A stretch of DNA of 64,000 nt, from assembly GCF_017814975.1 (NCBI RefSeq), contig NZ_JAGIQA010000029.1:1-64000 (forward strand). The letters run 5' to 3'. This document shows, one piece after another, positions 17,668 to 25,433 of this stretch (position 1 is its first letter; each line of letters starts with the position of its first letter). Made by a program: the position numbers and the translations under genes. The notes beneath the pieces were generated by a model. The model had not been told where the DNA came from. It saw nothing but the letters and a program-made list of their open reading frames with translations, and made no database searches. Origin of the DNA: Cupriavidus consociatus. Its GTDB lineage: Bacteria; Pseudomonadota; Gammaproteobacteria; Burkholderiales; Burkholderiaceae.

Positions 17668-18270
17668 GTGGACTTTGTTTCGGGAACCGCGAAGCAGCTG
17701 GGGCCGGCGCTGATGCAAAGAATCGCACGCTACCGTTACCAGGTCTTTGTCGAACAGTTGGACTGGCCTCTGGCTTGCTCGAACGGTGTGGAGCTCGATC
17801 AGTTCGACCAGCTCGATACGCTCTACGTAGCGGCGCACGTGAGCGGGAAACTGGCGGGTATTGCGCGTCTGTTGCCCACTACGCGTCCCTACTTGCTCGG
17901 CGAGGTCTTCCCTCAGTTGCTCGGCGGGGATGCGCCGCCCGCATCTGCGCGCGTCTGGGAACTGTCACGCTTTGCGGCTACGCCCCCGGAAGGTGTTCAA
18001 AGCGGCAATGCGTTCGGTCATATGTCGTCCGCACTTGCCGTGCAACTGCTCGCCGAAACACTGACTGCAGCGGCTAACCGCGGCGCGGCGCACCTTATCA
18101 CGGTGTCGCCACTGGGCGTCGAGCGCCTACTCCGAAAAGCCGGCTTTACTGCGCGGCGCGTGGGTGTTCCCCACATTTCGGGCAGAGATTGCCTGATCGC
18201 GTGTTGGATCGATACACCGGCTGCGGTCTCACTGCGCCCCAATTATGCAGGCCAATTCGAACTGGCCTGA
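17668..18270 (+). CDS. acyl-homoserine-lactone synthase (LuxI/SolI family)
   Basis: 200 residues from GTG 17668, preceded by AGGGGA. It makes an N-acyl-homoserine lactone from S-adenosylmethionine and an acyl-ACP. The invariant residues are all present: R23, F27, W33, D44, D47, R67, E98 and R101, in the segments ARYRYQVFVEQLDWPL, GIARLLPTTRPYLL and WELSRFA. The N-terminus aligns with SolI-type proteins, supporting the GTG start. The gene is convergent with a luxR gene 70 bases away. The acyl-chain length cannot be read from the sequence. Confidence 0.93.
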   Translation: MDFVSGTAKQLGPALMQRIARYRYQVFVEQLDWPLACSNGVELDQFDQLDTLYVAAHVSGKLAGIARLLPTTRPYLLGEVFPQLLGGDAPPASARVWELSRFAATPPEGVQSGNAFGHMSSALAVQLLAETLTAAANRGAAHLITVSPLGVERLLRKAGFTARRVGVPHISGRDCLIACWIDTPAAVSLRPNYAGQFELA

Positions 18271-18339
18271 CCGCCGAGCCAGAGCACGAGCCATGGCGAT
18301 CCTTCGACCATTACACTCTGCCGGCACCGCGACTCGAGA

Positions 18340-19062
18340 TCAGGCGTACAGCAAGCCCATCATGGCCGCGCGTACGACTGCTCCGGTCTTGTTCGGCGCA
18401 TTTAGCTTGCGCACGGCGTTCTTCATGTGGAAGTTGACGGTGTCCACCGATAGGTGCAGGATGCCGGCAATGTCGCCGGATGTCAGGCCGTCCGCTGTCC
18501 AGCGCAGGACCTCAGTCTCGCGGCGGGTCAGCTTCTCCGCCTGCACGGCCGATGCATTGGCGCCGAGCATGCGCGAGAAGATCACGTGGCTCACACTGAC
18601 CAGGGTGCGCATCTTTCGTTCGTTGCTCTCGAGTTCGCTGGCAGAGATCGGCTGGCCGCTGCGCGCCAGCGTCAGCATGCTGCCCACGCCGTCAGCACCG
18701 AAGCAGGATTGGCACCAGCCGACGCGCAGGCCAGCTTTCTGTGCCTCTTCCCACAACGCACGCGTGTCGGCGAAGACGCAGTCATCCCACACGAGTGGAA
18801 CTGTGGTATGCCGGCCGTGCGCGACTGTCGGGTCAATTGCGAGATAGTTGGCCTCTTGATAGCGGGCCTGCCACGCGGTCGGGTAGCTGCTGAAGATCGT
18901 GGTGCGTGGTCGAGACAGCGGCAACGGCAACCGCATGCCGTAAGCACATGTGTCGAAGCCTAGCGCGTGCGCCGCCCGTTCGACACGCAGGAATGCCTCT
19001 CCCGTGGACGATACGTCATGCATGTCCGCAAGCAGTTCTGCCTGCCACTTGATTGTATCCAT
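18340..19062 (-). CDS. LuxR-family AHL-dependent regulator (SolR-like)
   Basis: 240 residues. Residues 1-165 are the autoinducer-binding domain, with the ligand-contacting residues recognisable in WQARYQEANYLAIDPTV, PLVWDD and GWCQSC. Residues 175-240 are a LuxR-type helix-turn-helix (LTRRETEVLRWTADG, TVNFHMKNAVRKLN). The gene is convergent with luxI, the usual SolI/SolR layout, so it is the probable partner of the synthase. It would bind lux boxes when loaded with AHL. Confidence 0.93.
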   Translation of the reverse strand: MDTIKWQAELLADMHDVSSTGEAFLRVERAAHALGFDTCAYGMRLPLPLSRPRTTIFSSYPTAWQARYQEANYLAIDPTVAHGRHTTVPLVWDDCVFADTRALWEEAQKAGLRVGWCQSCFGADGVGSMLTLARSGQPISASELESNERKMRTLVSVSHVIFSRMLGANASAVQAEKLTRRETEVLRWTADGLTSGDIAGILHLSVDTVNFHMKNAVRKLNAPNKTGAVVRAAMMGLLYA

Positions 19063-19420
19063 ACTGTCACCATTACGGTATCGCGCCTTGGAAGAATACC
19101 GGTTCGAGCATTTACCATAATTCCGGGGCCGAACCGTGAAGACGATCGGTTGAAAGCAATTTTGCTACGTTGATGTTCACGTTAGTCCTCAATGCGTGGG
19201 AGCCAGAGCCGATACGAGGACGAATGGAACAATGGGTAAACGGCCGAGAAGGCGCCGTACGTCAGCGTACAATTACGTGGATGGTCGACACGGAGATGTA
19301 TCCGCTAATGGTGAAATCTATTGGGCCGGGGATTCTGGCATGACGGTCAACACATTTCAATTGAATTTTTTTTAATTCTCTCCTTGTCATTGATGTGAAT
19401 AGAAAGGATGGAGGCGCCGA

Positions 19421-19495
19421 ATGCAAATTCAGGCTACGCGTGACGAGTTTGACAATGCAACGGCGGGTGGGGCAATGATGTTGGCGATGAAATGA
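19421..19495 (+). CDS. possible small peptide, 24 aa
   Basis: ATG 19421 follows GGATGGAGG with six bases between, an excellent ribosome binding site. The peptide starts MQIQATRDEFDNATAG and ends GGAMMLAMK. A Gly-Gly pair near the C-terminus recalls leader-peptide processing sites, but the remaining tail is only seven residues. It may be an expressed small protein or a chance frame. Confidence 0.3.
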   Translation: MQIQATRDEFDNATAGGAMMLAMK

Positions 19496-19597
19496 GGACC
19501 TGGCAGCTTTGTCGATCGACGCTGTCGTTTGAGCCGCTCCCGACTCCCCGCTGCCCGTCGCGCCGGCCGGATCCCGGAGAATTGTCGGCAGGCGCTT

Positions 19598-19641
19598 CTA
19601 CCAAAAATGGCAGGTCACAACGGCTCAAGAAAAAGTAATAC
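19598..19641 (+). promoter_or_regulatory. candidate LuxR-dependent promoter of the second luxR
   Basis: CTA-CCAAAAATGG-CAG (19598-19613) differs from the CTG-N10-CAG core by one base and has CTACCA/TGGCAG arms. A TAATAC -10 box lies at 19636-19641. A start near 19648 would put the dyad centre at about -42, the classic site for LuxR activation. This implies a leader of about 210 bases before the second luxR. Confidence 0.5.
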
Positions 19642-19858
19642 TGCTCGCGCGCTTGCGTATCACCAAATCCCTTGAGATTGTTCTTTCGCGTGCGGCGTAA
19701 GATGCAAATGCGAGCATTAAATCTCTTGTCTTGACCTCTGTCTCGACTTTGGGGCGCGAATTCACTAATGTTTCATCTTTTTCTGAGAAAGTCGCGATAA
19801 CAATAATTTCACTAGCGAGAAGGTCAGAAGTTTGCTGTTTCAATCGTCGGGTGGTCAA

Positions 19859-20572
19859 ATGAGAGACTGGCGTGAGATGTGCCTCGAGCGTTTTGGTGCC
19901 GCAAAAAGTGCGGAGGATCTTTTTGTTGAGGTGTCAAATATAGTCAGGCAGTTTGAATTTGAGCATTGTGCCTATGGCATATGCGCTCCATTACCGGTAA
20001 GCAAGCCTCGTTTCTCCATCTTCTCCGATTATCCCGAGCCGTGGGTTCGACATTATCTCTCACAGCATTATTTTGCGATTGACCCCACTGTGCGACACGG
20101 CTTTTCCACGACACAGCCGCTCGTCTGGACCTCTAGCGGCCATGACAGGAACAACGAGTTCTGGGCCGAGGCCGACCACTATGGCCTGCGCCATGGCTGG
20201 TGCATGTCGGCCCAGAGCGCATCGGGCGCGAGGGGGCTGCTCACCATGGTCCGTTCTGGCAGCGCCATCGGCCGGGCGGAGCTGGCGGAGAACGAAGGCC
20301 GGATGTCGTGGCTTGCCAACGCCGTGCACGTCGTGATGAGCCAGTACCTGACACCCAGACTGATGCCAGAAGCTGGCGTCAGCCTGACCAACCGTGAGCA
20401 GGACTCCCTGAAGTGGTCCGCGACCGGCAAGACCAATTCGGAGATCGGCGAGATCCTGTCGGTCGATGAACGCACGGTGAAATTCCACTTGGGCAACGCG
20501 ATGCGGAAGTTGAACGCAGCCAACAAGACTGAGGCCGTCGTCAAGGCCGCGCTGATGGGCAAGCTTTTCTGA
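19859..20572 (+). CDS. second LuxR-family AHL-dependent regulator
   Basis: 237 residues from ATG 19859. The autoinducer-binding domain shows the conserved residues in WVRHYLSQHYFAIDPTV, PLVWTS and GWCMSAQS; the C-terminal HTH has LTNREQDSLKWSATG and TVKFHLGNAMRKLN. It is similar in plan to the convergent LuxR but clearly diverged. It has no adjacent synthase of its own and is the first gene before the export/biosynthesis block, so a cluster-specific regulator is likely. A lux-box-like promoter candidate precedes it. Confidence 0.92.
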   Translation: MRDWREMCLERFGAAKSAEDLFVEVSNIVRQFEFEHCAYGICAPLPVSKPRFSIFSDYPEPWVRHYLSQHYFAIDPTVRHGFSTTQPLVWTSSGHDRNNEFWAEADHYGLRHGWCMSAQSASGARGLLTMVRSGSAIGRAELAENEGRMSWLANAVHVVMSQYLTPRLMPEAGVSLTNREQDSLKWSATGKTNSEIGEILSVDERTVKFHLGNAMRKLNAANKTEAVVKAALMGKLF

Positions 20573-20582
20573 ACGCGCCGTG

Positions 20583-20600
20583 GCTGTCCGAACGAACAGC
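20583..20600. promoter_or_regulatory. lux-box-like dyad upstream of the export operon
   Basis: GCTG-TCCGAACGAA-CAGC matches CTG-N10-CAG (20584-20599) with GCTGT/ACAGC arms. It sits in the 142-base gap between the second luxR and the ABC ATPase gene. A weak -10 (TAGTCT, 20624-20629) would place the dyad centre at about -44. Confidence 0.55.
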
Positions 20601-20714
20601 TGTTTCCCATGCCGCAGGGCGGGTAGTCTCCCGAACAGCGAGCTGGACGACCGGGTCGTTCGGCTCATGTCGCGGGCGCATCTCGCGCGGCGACAACACC
20701 TTCTTCCAGCTTCC

Positions 20715-21419
20715 ATGAACGCCGTCGTACTAGATTCCATTGGAAAGAGCTACAGCTTGGGTGCGGTAGGGGTCGCGGCGCTTTGCGATATCGACCTCGA
20801 GATCCGCAGCGGCCGGTTGACGATGATCGCTGGCGCATCGGGCAGCGGCAAGTCGACGTTGCTGAACCTGATCGGTTGCATCGACAGGCCAGACAGTGGC
20901 CGCCTGGTCGTTGCGGGCCAGGACATCGCTCGTCTGAGCGATGACGCCCTGTCGGACTTTCGCGTGCGCCATCTCGGCTTTGTTTTCCAGAACTTCAATC
21001 TGATCCCGGTGCTTACCGCCTACGAGAACGTCGAGTATCCGCTCCTGCTTGCCAACGCGTCCAAGGGGCATCGGGCGCGGCGCGTCTCGGAGCTGCTGGA
21101 CGCCGTGGGCTTGGCCGATAAGGCGAAGCATCGGCCGGGGCAGCTCTCGGGCGGCCAGCGTCAGCGCGTGGCCGTGGCGCGCGCGCTGGCGGCGTCGCCG
21201 CGGATCGTGCTCGCCGACGAACCGACCGCCAATCTGGACAGCCACACGGGTGCGGCCATCATCGCGCTCATGCGCCGGCTACAGCAAGAGCAGGGCGTTT
21301 CCTTCGTGATCTCCTCGCATGATCCCCAGGTCCTTGCCATCGGAGACGACGTAGTAAGGATCGCCGACGGCAGGATCGTCAACGTCTGCCGAGGTCTTGG
21401 CGAACGGGAGGCCGCATGA
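20715..21419 (+). CDS. ABC transporter ATPase, LolD/MacB type
   Basis: 234 residues from ATG 20715. It has Walker A GASGSGKST, Q-loop FVFQNFNLIPVLTAYENV, signature LSGGQRQRVAVARALA and Walker B IVLADEPTANLDS, followed by the H-loop ISSHD. FQNFNLIP and EPTANLD are typical of ATPases that partner FtsX-type permeases (LolD, MacB, FtsE). Its stop overlaps the permease start (ATGA), so the two form one transporter. It probably powers extraction or export of a lipid-like product from the inner membrane. Confidence 0.92.
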   Translation: MNAVVLDSIGKSYSLGAVGVAALCDIDLEIRSGRLTMIAGASGSGKSTLLNLIGCIDRPDSGRLVVAGQDIARLSDDALSDFRVRHLGFVFQNFNLIPVLTAYENVEYPLLLANASKGHRARRVSELLDAVGLADKAKHRPGQLSGGQRQRVAVARALAASPRIVLADEPTANLDSHTGAAIIALMRRLQQEQGVSFVISSHDPQVLAIGDDVVRIADGRIVNVCRGLGEREAA

Positions 21420-22825
21420 ATACCTTTGCCCTGGCGCTGCGCAACCTGCTGCGCAACCGTCGTCGCTCGATCACGACAATCCTCGCCATGATCGTGGGCG
21501 CCCATGCAGTGCTACTGTTCGGTGGCTACAGCCGTAATATCACCTACGGCCTGCAGACCGATTACGTGAAATACGGCGGCCACCTGCAGATCCAGCGTGA
21601 AGGCTACTATCTCTACGGCAGTGGGAATCCGGCGGCGTACGGCATCGCCGGCTACGACAAGATCATCCATGCCATCCAGGCCGATCCGGTCCTTGCGCCG
21701 ATGCTCGTCGTCGCGACCCCAACCCTGCAGCTGCAAGGCATCGCCGGCAACTTCGCTCGCGGCGTTTCGCGCACGGCCATCGCGCAAGGCGTGGTGGTCG
21801 AGGACCAGAACCGCATGCGGGACTGGAACGACTACGCGTTCCCGGTGGTCGTGGCGCCGATGGCGCTGACCGGGACGCAGAACGATGCCGCGATCGTCGG
21901 TACGGGCCTCGCACGAGTATTGAGCCTGTGCAGCCAACTCGGCGTCAGCGACTGCGACGGTGCCTCGGATGCGCAGGGCAAGGCGGATGGGGCCGAGGTG
22001 GACGGCCCCGCCTTGCCTGCGGACGTGAGCGCGCTCGCGCAGGCGACACACGGCGCTGCGCCGGCGGCGACCGGGTCACGGCCCGGCATCGAGCTGCTGG
22101 CCGCTACGGCGCGCGGCGCGCCAAACGTGGCTGCATTGCAGGTCGTCAAGGCCGAGCAGCAGGGCATCAAGGAATTTGACGATGTCTATGTGGGTCTGCA
22201 TCTCGCACAGGCGCAGCGTCTCGTCTATGGCAACGAATCCCCGCACGTCACGGCGATCGTGGTGCAGCTCAAGCACACAGCGCAGCTCGAAGCGGCCAAG
22301 GCGCGCCTCGATGCGCTACTCGCCGACCAGTTCAAGGGCGAGAAGATGGAGGTCGTCGATTTCGTGACGCTCAACCCCTTCTACGGACAGGCGCTCGCGA
22401 TGTTCGCCACGCTGTTCGGCTTCGTCGCGTTGCTGATCGCCGCGATCGTCCTCTTCACGGTCGGCAACACCATGAGCATGGCCGTGATCGAGCGAACGGT
22501 GGAGATCGGTACGCTGCGCGCCCTGGGGCTATGCCGGGGCGGCATCCGCAAGATGTTCGTTTGCGAAGGCCTGATGCTGGGTCTGCTCGGCGCGGTACTC
22601 GGCGTGGCGAGCGCAGCCGCTCTCGCGGGCCTCATCAACCACAGCGGCATGACCTGGACGCCGCCTGGACGCTCGCCGGTGCCTCTCATCATTCGCGTCT
22701 GGGGCGAGAGCGACCTGATCGTGGGTACGGTCGTGGGTCTGCTGCTCGTGGCTGTGCTCTCGGCCGTGCTGCCGGCCCGGCGCGCGGCGCGGATGAACGT
22801 GGCAGATGCTTTGCGCCATACTTGA
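21416..22825 (+). CDS. FtsX-type ABC permease (LolE/MacB-like)
   Basis: 469 residues. There is one N-terminal membrane helix (about 20-40), a large periplasmic domain (about 45-320), and three C-terminal helices in the FtsX arrangement. The permease signature is MSMAVIERTVEIGTLRALGL, and it ends PARRAARMNVADALRHT. This mechanotransmission type moves substrates from the periplasmic leaflet rather than across the membrane. The periplasmic domain has a low-complexity Ala/Asp/Gly insert around residues 180-225. It is translationally coupled to the ATPase. Confidence 0.88.
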   Translation: MNTFALALRNLLRNRRRSITTILAMIVGAHAVLLFGGYSRNITYGLQTDYVKYGGHLQIQREGYYLYGSGNPAAYGIAGYDKIIHAIQADPVLAPMLVVATPTLQLQGIAGNFARGVSRTAIAQGVVVEDQNRMRDWNDYAFPVVVAPMALTGTQNDAAIVGTGLARVLSLCSQLGVSDCDGASDAQGKADGAEVDGPALPADVSALAQATHGAAPAATGSRPGIELLAATARGAPNVAALQVVKAEQQGIKEFDDVYVGLHLAQAQRLVYGNESPHVTAIVVQLKHTAQLEAAKARLDALLADQFKGEKMEVVDFVTLNPFYGQALAMFATLFGFVALLIAAIVLFTVGNTMSMAVIERTVEIGTLRALGLCRGGIRKMFVCEGLMLGLLGAVLGVASAAALAGLINHSGMTWTPPGRSPVPLIIRVWGESDLIVGTVVGLLLVAVLSAVLPARRAARMNVADALRHT

Positions 22826-22859
22826 TGCTGTCCCGAGGCGGCACGAAAGGACAACGATC

Positions 22860-23330
22860 ATGACGAAATGGTTCGGATGGCTCGCAATCGCCGTGGTGGC
22901 GCTCAGCCTGCAGGCGGGCTGTTCGTCGCACGGCGACGAGGGCAACGGCGCCCCGCCGCCCGGCCTGGACCTGTCGACGACAAAGACGTCTACTGGCGGC
23001 AAGTACGTGGTTGACCTGCGCCGGCCCGGGCAGCCCACGCGCGTCAATAAGCTGGAAAGCTGGCAGATCGTCGTGCGCACTCCGGCCGGCGCGCCGGTGC
23101 CAGGGGCCTCGATTCGCTTCGGTGGCGGCATGCCGCAACACGACCACGGTTTTCCCACGCAGCCACGCGTGGTGCCCGACCCGGCATCCGGCGCGGCATC
23201 CGGTGATTATCAGCTGCAGGGCATGAAGTTCAGCATGCCGGGCTGGTGGGTGATTCGTCTGGACATCGATGCGCCCGGCGGTACTGACGACATTACCTTC
23301 AATGTCGTGCTGCCGCCGTCGGCTTCCTGA
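22860..23330 (+). CDS. small lipoprotein, YtkA/FixH-like fold
   Basis: 156 residues with a lipoprotein signal ending LSLQAGCSS (Cys about 21). The mature part contains VRTPAGAPVPGASIRFGGGMPQHDHG and YQLQGMKFSMPGWWVIRL, resembling the YtkA-like beta-sandwich seen in FixH-type and copper/haem-associated proteins. It probably sits at the outer face of the inner membrane or in the outer membrane. Placement between the transporter and the DJ-1-like protein points to a role in the export block. The exact function is unknown. Confidence 0.7.
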   Translation: MTKWFGWLAIAVVALSLQAGCSSHGDEGNGAPPPGLDLSTTKTSTGGKYVVDLRRPGQPTRVNKLESWQIVVRTPAGAPVPGASIRFGGGMPQHDHGFPTQPRVVPDPASGAASGDYQLQGMKFSMPGWWVIRLDIDAPGGTDDITFNVVLPPSAS

Positions 23331-23394
23331 TACGACGTTGCCACGCCGCACAAAGGTATGGTATCGGCGTTGACTCTGAAGACTAGAGGAATAC

Positions 23395-24525
23395 ATGCGT
23401 AGACTGATCCTGTTGCTGATGTCTCTCCTGGCGGTCGAGCAGGCCGCGTGCGCCGCGCCCGCGCCGGTCCCCGCGGAGGCGGTGATCGGGTTGGCGCAGG
23501 CCGTTGAAGCGGAAGCGGACCGGTTGCCCGCATATCAGCCCCGCTTCGGACGCACCCGGCCGGTCGTGGCCGTCGTCGCGGAGAACTACTACACGGAACT
23601 CTCTGATTACGTGGTGCCTTACAGCATCCTGTCGGCGTCCAATGCGGCGGACGTGCACGCGCTCGCGACCCAGCCCGGCACGGTGCGCATGTTCCCCGCG
23701 AGCCTGACGATCACGCCGCAGGCCACCACCGACGACTTCGACAAGCGCTTCCCGGAGGGCGCCGACTATGTGATCGTGCCGGCCGTGCATCGCGACGACG
23801 ATCCGAAGCTGGTTGGGTGGGTTGCCGCGCAGGCGCGCAAGGGCGCCACGGTGGTAGGCGTCTGCGATGGCGTCTGGGTGCTCGGACGCGCCGGCCTGCT
23901 CGAAGGGCGCAATGCCACGGGCCACTGGTATTCGTTCGACGACCTCCGCAAGACCTTTCCGAAGACGCAGTGGCTCCGCGGCAAGCGCTACGTCGCGGAT
24001 GGCAAGGTCGTGACCACCACCGGCGTCACGGCCACAATTCCGGTCTCATTCGCGCTCGTCGAGGCGATCCAAGGCCGTGAGAAGGCCCTGACGTTGGCGA
24101 AAACGCTCGGCATCGAGGGCTGGTCGGCCGCGCATCCGAGCGAGCGCTTCCGGCTCGGGGTGCCATCGATGCTCACCATCGCGGGCAACTATGCTTCGTT
24201 CTGGTCGCATGAGGACGTCGGCATTCCGGTCGCGCCGGGCGTGGACGAGCTCGCCCTGGTGCTCGAGGCAGACGCGTTCGCGACCACTTTCAAGTCGACC
24301 GTCTACACGGTGTCCTCGGGCCGCGAACCGATTGTCACCCGGCGCGGCCTCACGATCGTGCCGGACCGTGTGACGAATGTCGATGCGCCGCGCCGCATGC
24401 TGGCCGCGCCGCGGACCGAAAGGCCCCTGCGCTCACTTGACGAGGCGCTCGGCCGCATCGCCACGGCTTTCGGCGAACGGACCGCAGCCTGGGTGCGCCT
24501 GCAGATGGAATACCCGGGTTATTGA
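23395..24525 (+). CDS. exported DJ-1/PfpI-family protein
   Basis: 376 residues with an N-terminal signal peptide (LLLMSLLAVEQAACA). The DJ-1/PfpI (class I glutamine amidotransferase-like) fold shows GADYVIVPAVH and the nucleophile elbow GVCDGVWVLGRAGLL, whose Cys is intact, then a GRNATGHW segment. It resembles the sensor half of GlxA-type regulators but has no DNA-binding domain. The C-terminal ~130 residues seem to hold a second, degenerate copy-like region. A periplasmic enzyme or binding protein is likely. Confidence 0.7.
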   Translation: MRRLILLLMSLLAVEQAACAAPAPVPAEAVIGLAQAVEAEADRLPAYQPRFGRTRPVVAVVAENYYTELSDYVVPYSILSASNAADVHALATQPGTVRMFPASLTITPQATTDDFDKRFPEGADYVIVPAVHRDDDPKLVGWVAAQARKGATVVGVCDGVWVLGRAGLLEGRNATGHWYSFDDLRKTFPKTQWLRGKRYVADGKVVTTTGVTATIPVSFALVEAIQGREKALTLAKTLGIEGWSAAHPSERFRLGVPSMLTIAGNYASFWSHEDVGIPVAPGVDELALVLEADAFATTFKSTVYTVSSGREPIVTRRGLTIVPDRVTNVDAPRRMLAAPRTERPLRSLDEALGRIATAFGERTAAWVRLQMEYPGY

Positions 24526-24629
24526 CCCGCCAAGCGCCAGGCAACAGCGCCTTTCAATCCTGCTTCCTCGACCGGGCGCCCGCAAGGCGACCGGCGGGGC
24601 AGGCACGTCCAATCAGAGGAACTTTGAAG

Positions 24630-25433
24630 ATGTTGATGCGTTCATTTGCTATCCGCTTCGCTGGCCGCGCGCTCGCGGTACTGGCGCTGGCCGGTGCCAC
24701 GCAGACACTGGCCGCCGCGCAGCTGTCCGATCCTCAGGCCATCCTTGCGGAGAGCGACGCGGTGCGCAATCCAGGCAAGCCGTTCTCGCTGACGGTGACA
24801 CTCACCGAATACACCAACGGCAAGCAGACCGATGCCAACGCGCTGCAGGCGTATTCGGCCATCAACGGGCGCTCGGGCCAGTTCCGCAGCCTGATCCGTT
24901 TTGTCGCGCCCGCGCGCGATGTGAACAAGCTGATGCTCAAGACGGGCAACGACTTATGGTTCTTCGACCCGGCCAGCAAGGCCAGCGTGCGCATTTCCCC
25001 GCAGCAGCGCCTGCTGGGGCAGGCCTCCAACGGCGACGTCGTGACGGTCAACTTCGCCCAGAGTTACAAGGCGACGCTGGAGGTGGAGGAGAATATCCAG
25101 GACGGCGACCGGCAGACGCGCCATGCCTATAAGCTCGCGCTCAAGTCCGGCGCGGCGGACGACACCTACGCCGCGATAGAGATGTGGGTGGAGACCACGA
25201 CGCGCCGCCCGATCAAGGCCCGCTTCTTCAGCGACAGCGGCAAGCTGCTGAAAGTGGCATTCTACCGGCGCTATCGCGAGGAAATGGGCGCGCAGCGTCC
25301 GACCGAGATCGTCATCATCGATGGCCTAAATCCGAACCTCGTGACCGTGATGCGCTACGACAGCTTCGTGCCGCGCGACGTCCCGGATGGCTGGTTCCAA
25401 CAGGACTACCTGCCGCGCTTCCAGCCGGAATGA
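24630..25433 (+). CDS. LolA-like outer-membrane lipoprotein-sorting protein
   Basis: 267 residues from ATG 24630 behind an AGAGGA site. A signal peptide ends near LAAAQ. The mature protein matches the outer-membrane lipoprotein-sorting family (COG2834-like): FRSLIRFVAPARDVNKLMLK, LWFFDPASKASVRISPQQRLLGQASNGDV, and KLLKVAFYRRY. Such proteins have the half-barrel fold that carries acyl chains through the periplasm. It overlaps the next gene, a predicted outer-membrane barrel. With the FtsX-type transporter it outlines a Lol-like path for a lipidic molecule. Confidence 0.82.
   Translation: MLMRSFAIRFAGRALAVLALAGATQTLAAAQLSDPQAILAESDAVRNPGKPFSLTVTLTEYTNGKQTDANALQAYSAINGRSGQFRSLIRFVAPARDVNKLMLKTGNDLWFFDPASKASVRISPQQRLLGQASNGDVVTVNFAQSYKATLEVEENIQDGDRQTRHAYKLALKSGAADDTYAAIEMWVETTTRRPIKARFFSDSGKLLKVAFYRRYREEMGAQRPTEIVIIDGLNPNLVTVMRYDSFVPRDVPDGWFQQDYLPRFQPE

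Larger units (their letters stand above)
19063..19858. other. 800-bp region between the two luxR genes
   Basis: The region is divergent in layout and distinctly AT-richer than its surroundings. It should hold the promoters of both luxR genes. It contains a 24-codon frame with a strong ribosome binding site (19421-19495) and a lux-box-like dyad with a well-placed -10 (19598-19641). Confidence 0.5.

Noticed and set aside
19625..19858. 77-codon minus-strand frame before the second luxR
   Set aside because: Starts with TTG, no ribosome binding site, and covers the predicted leader of luxR.
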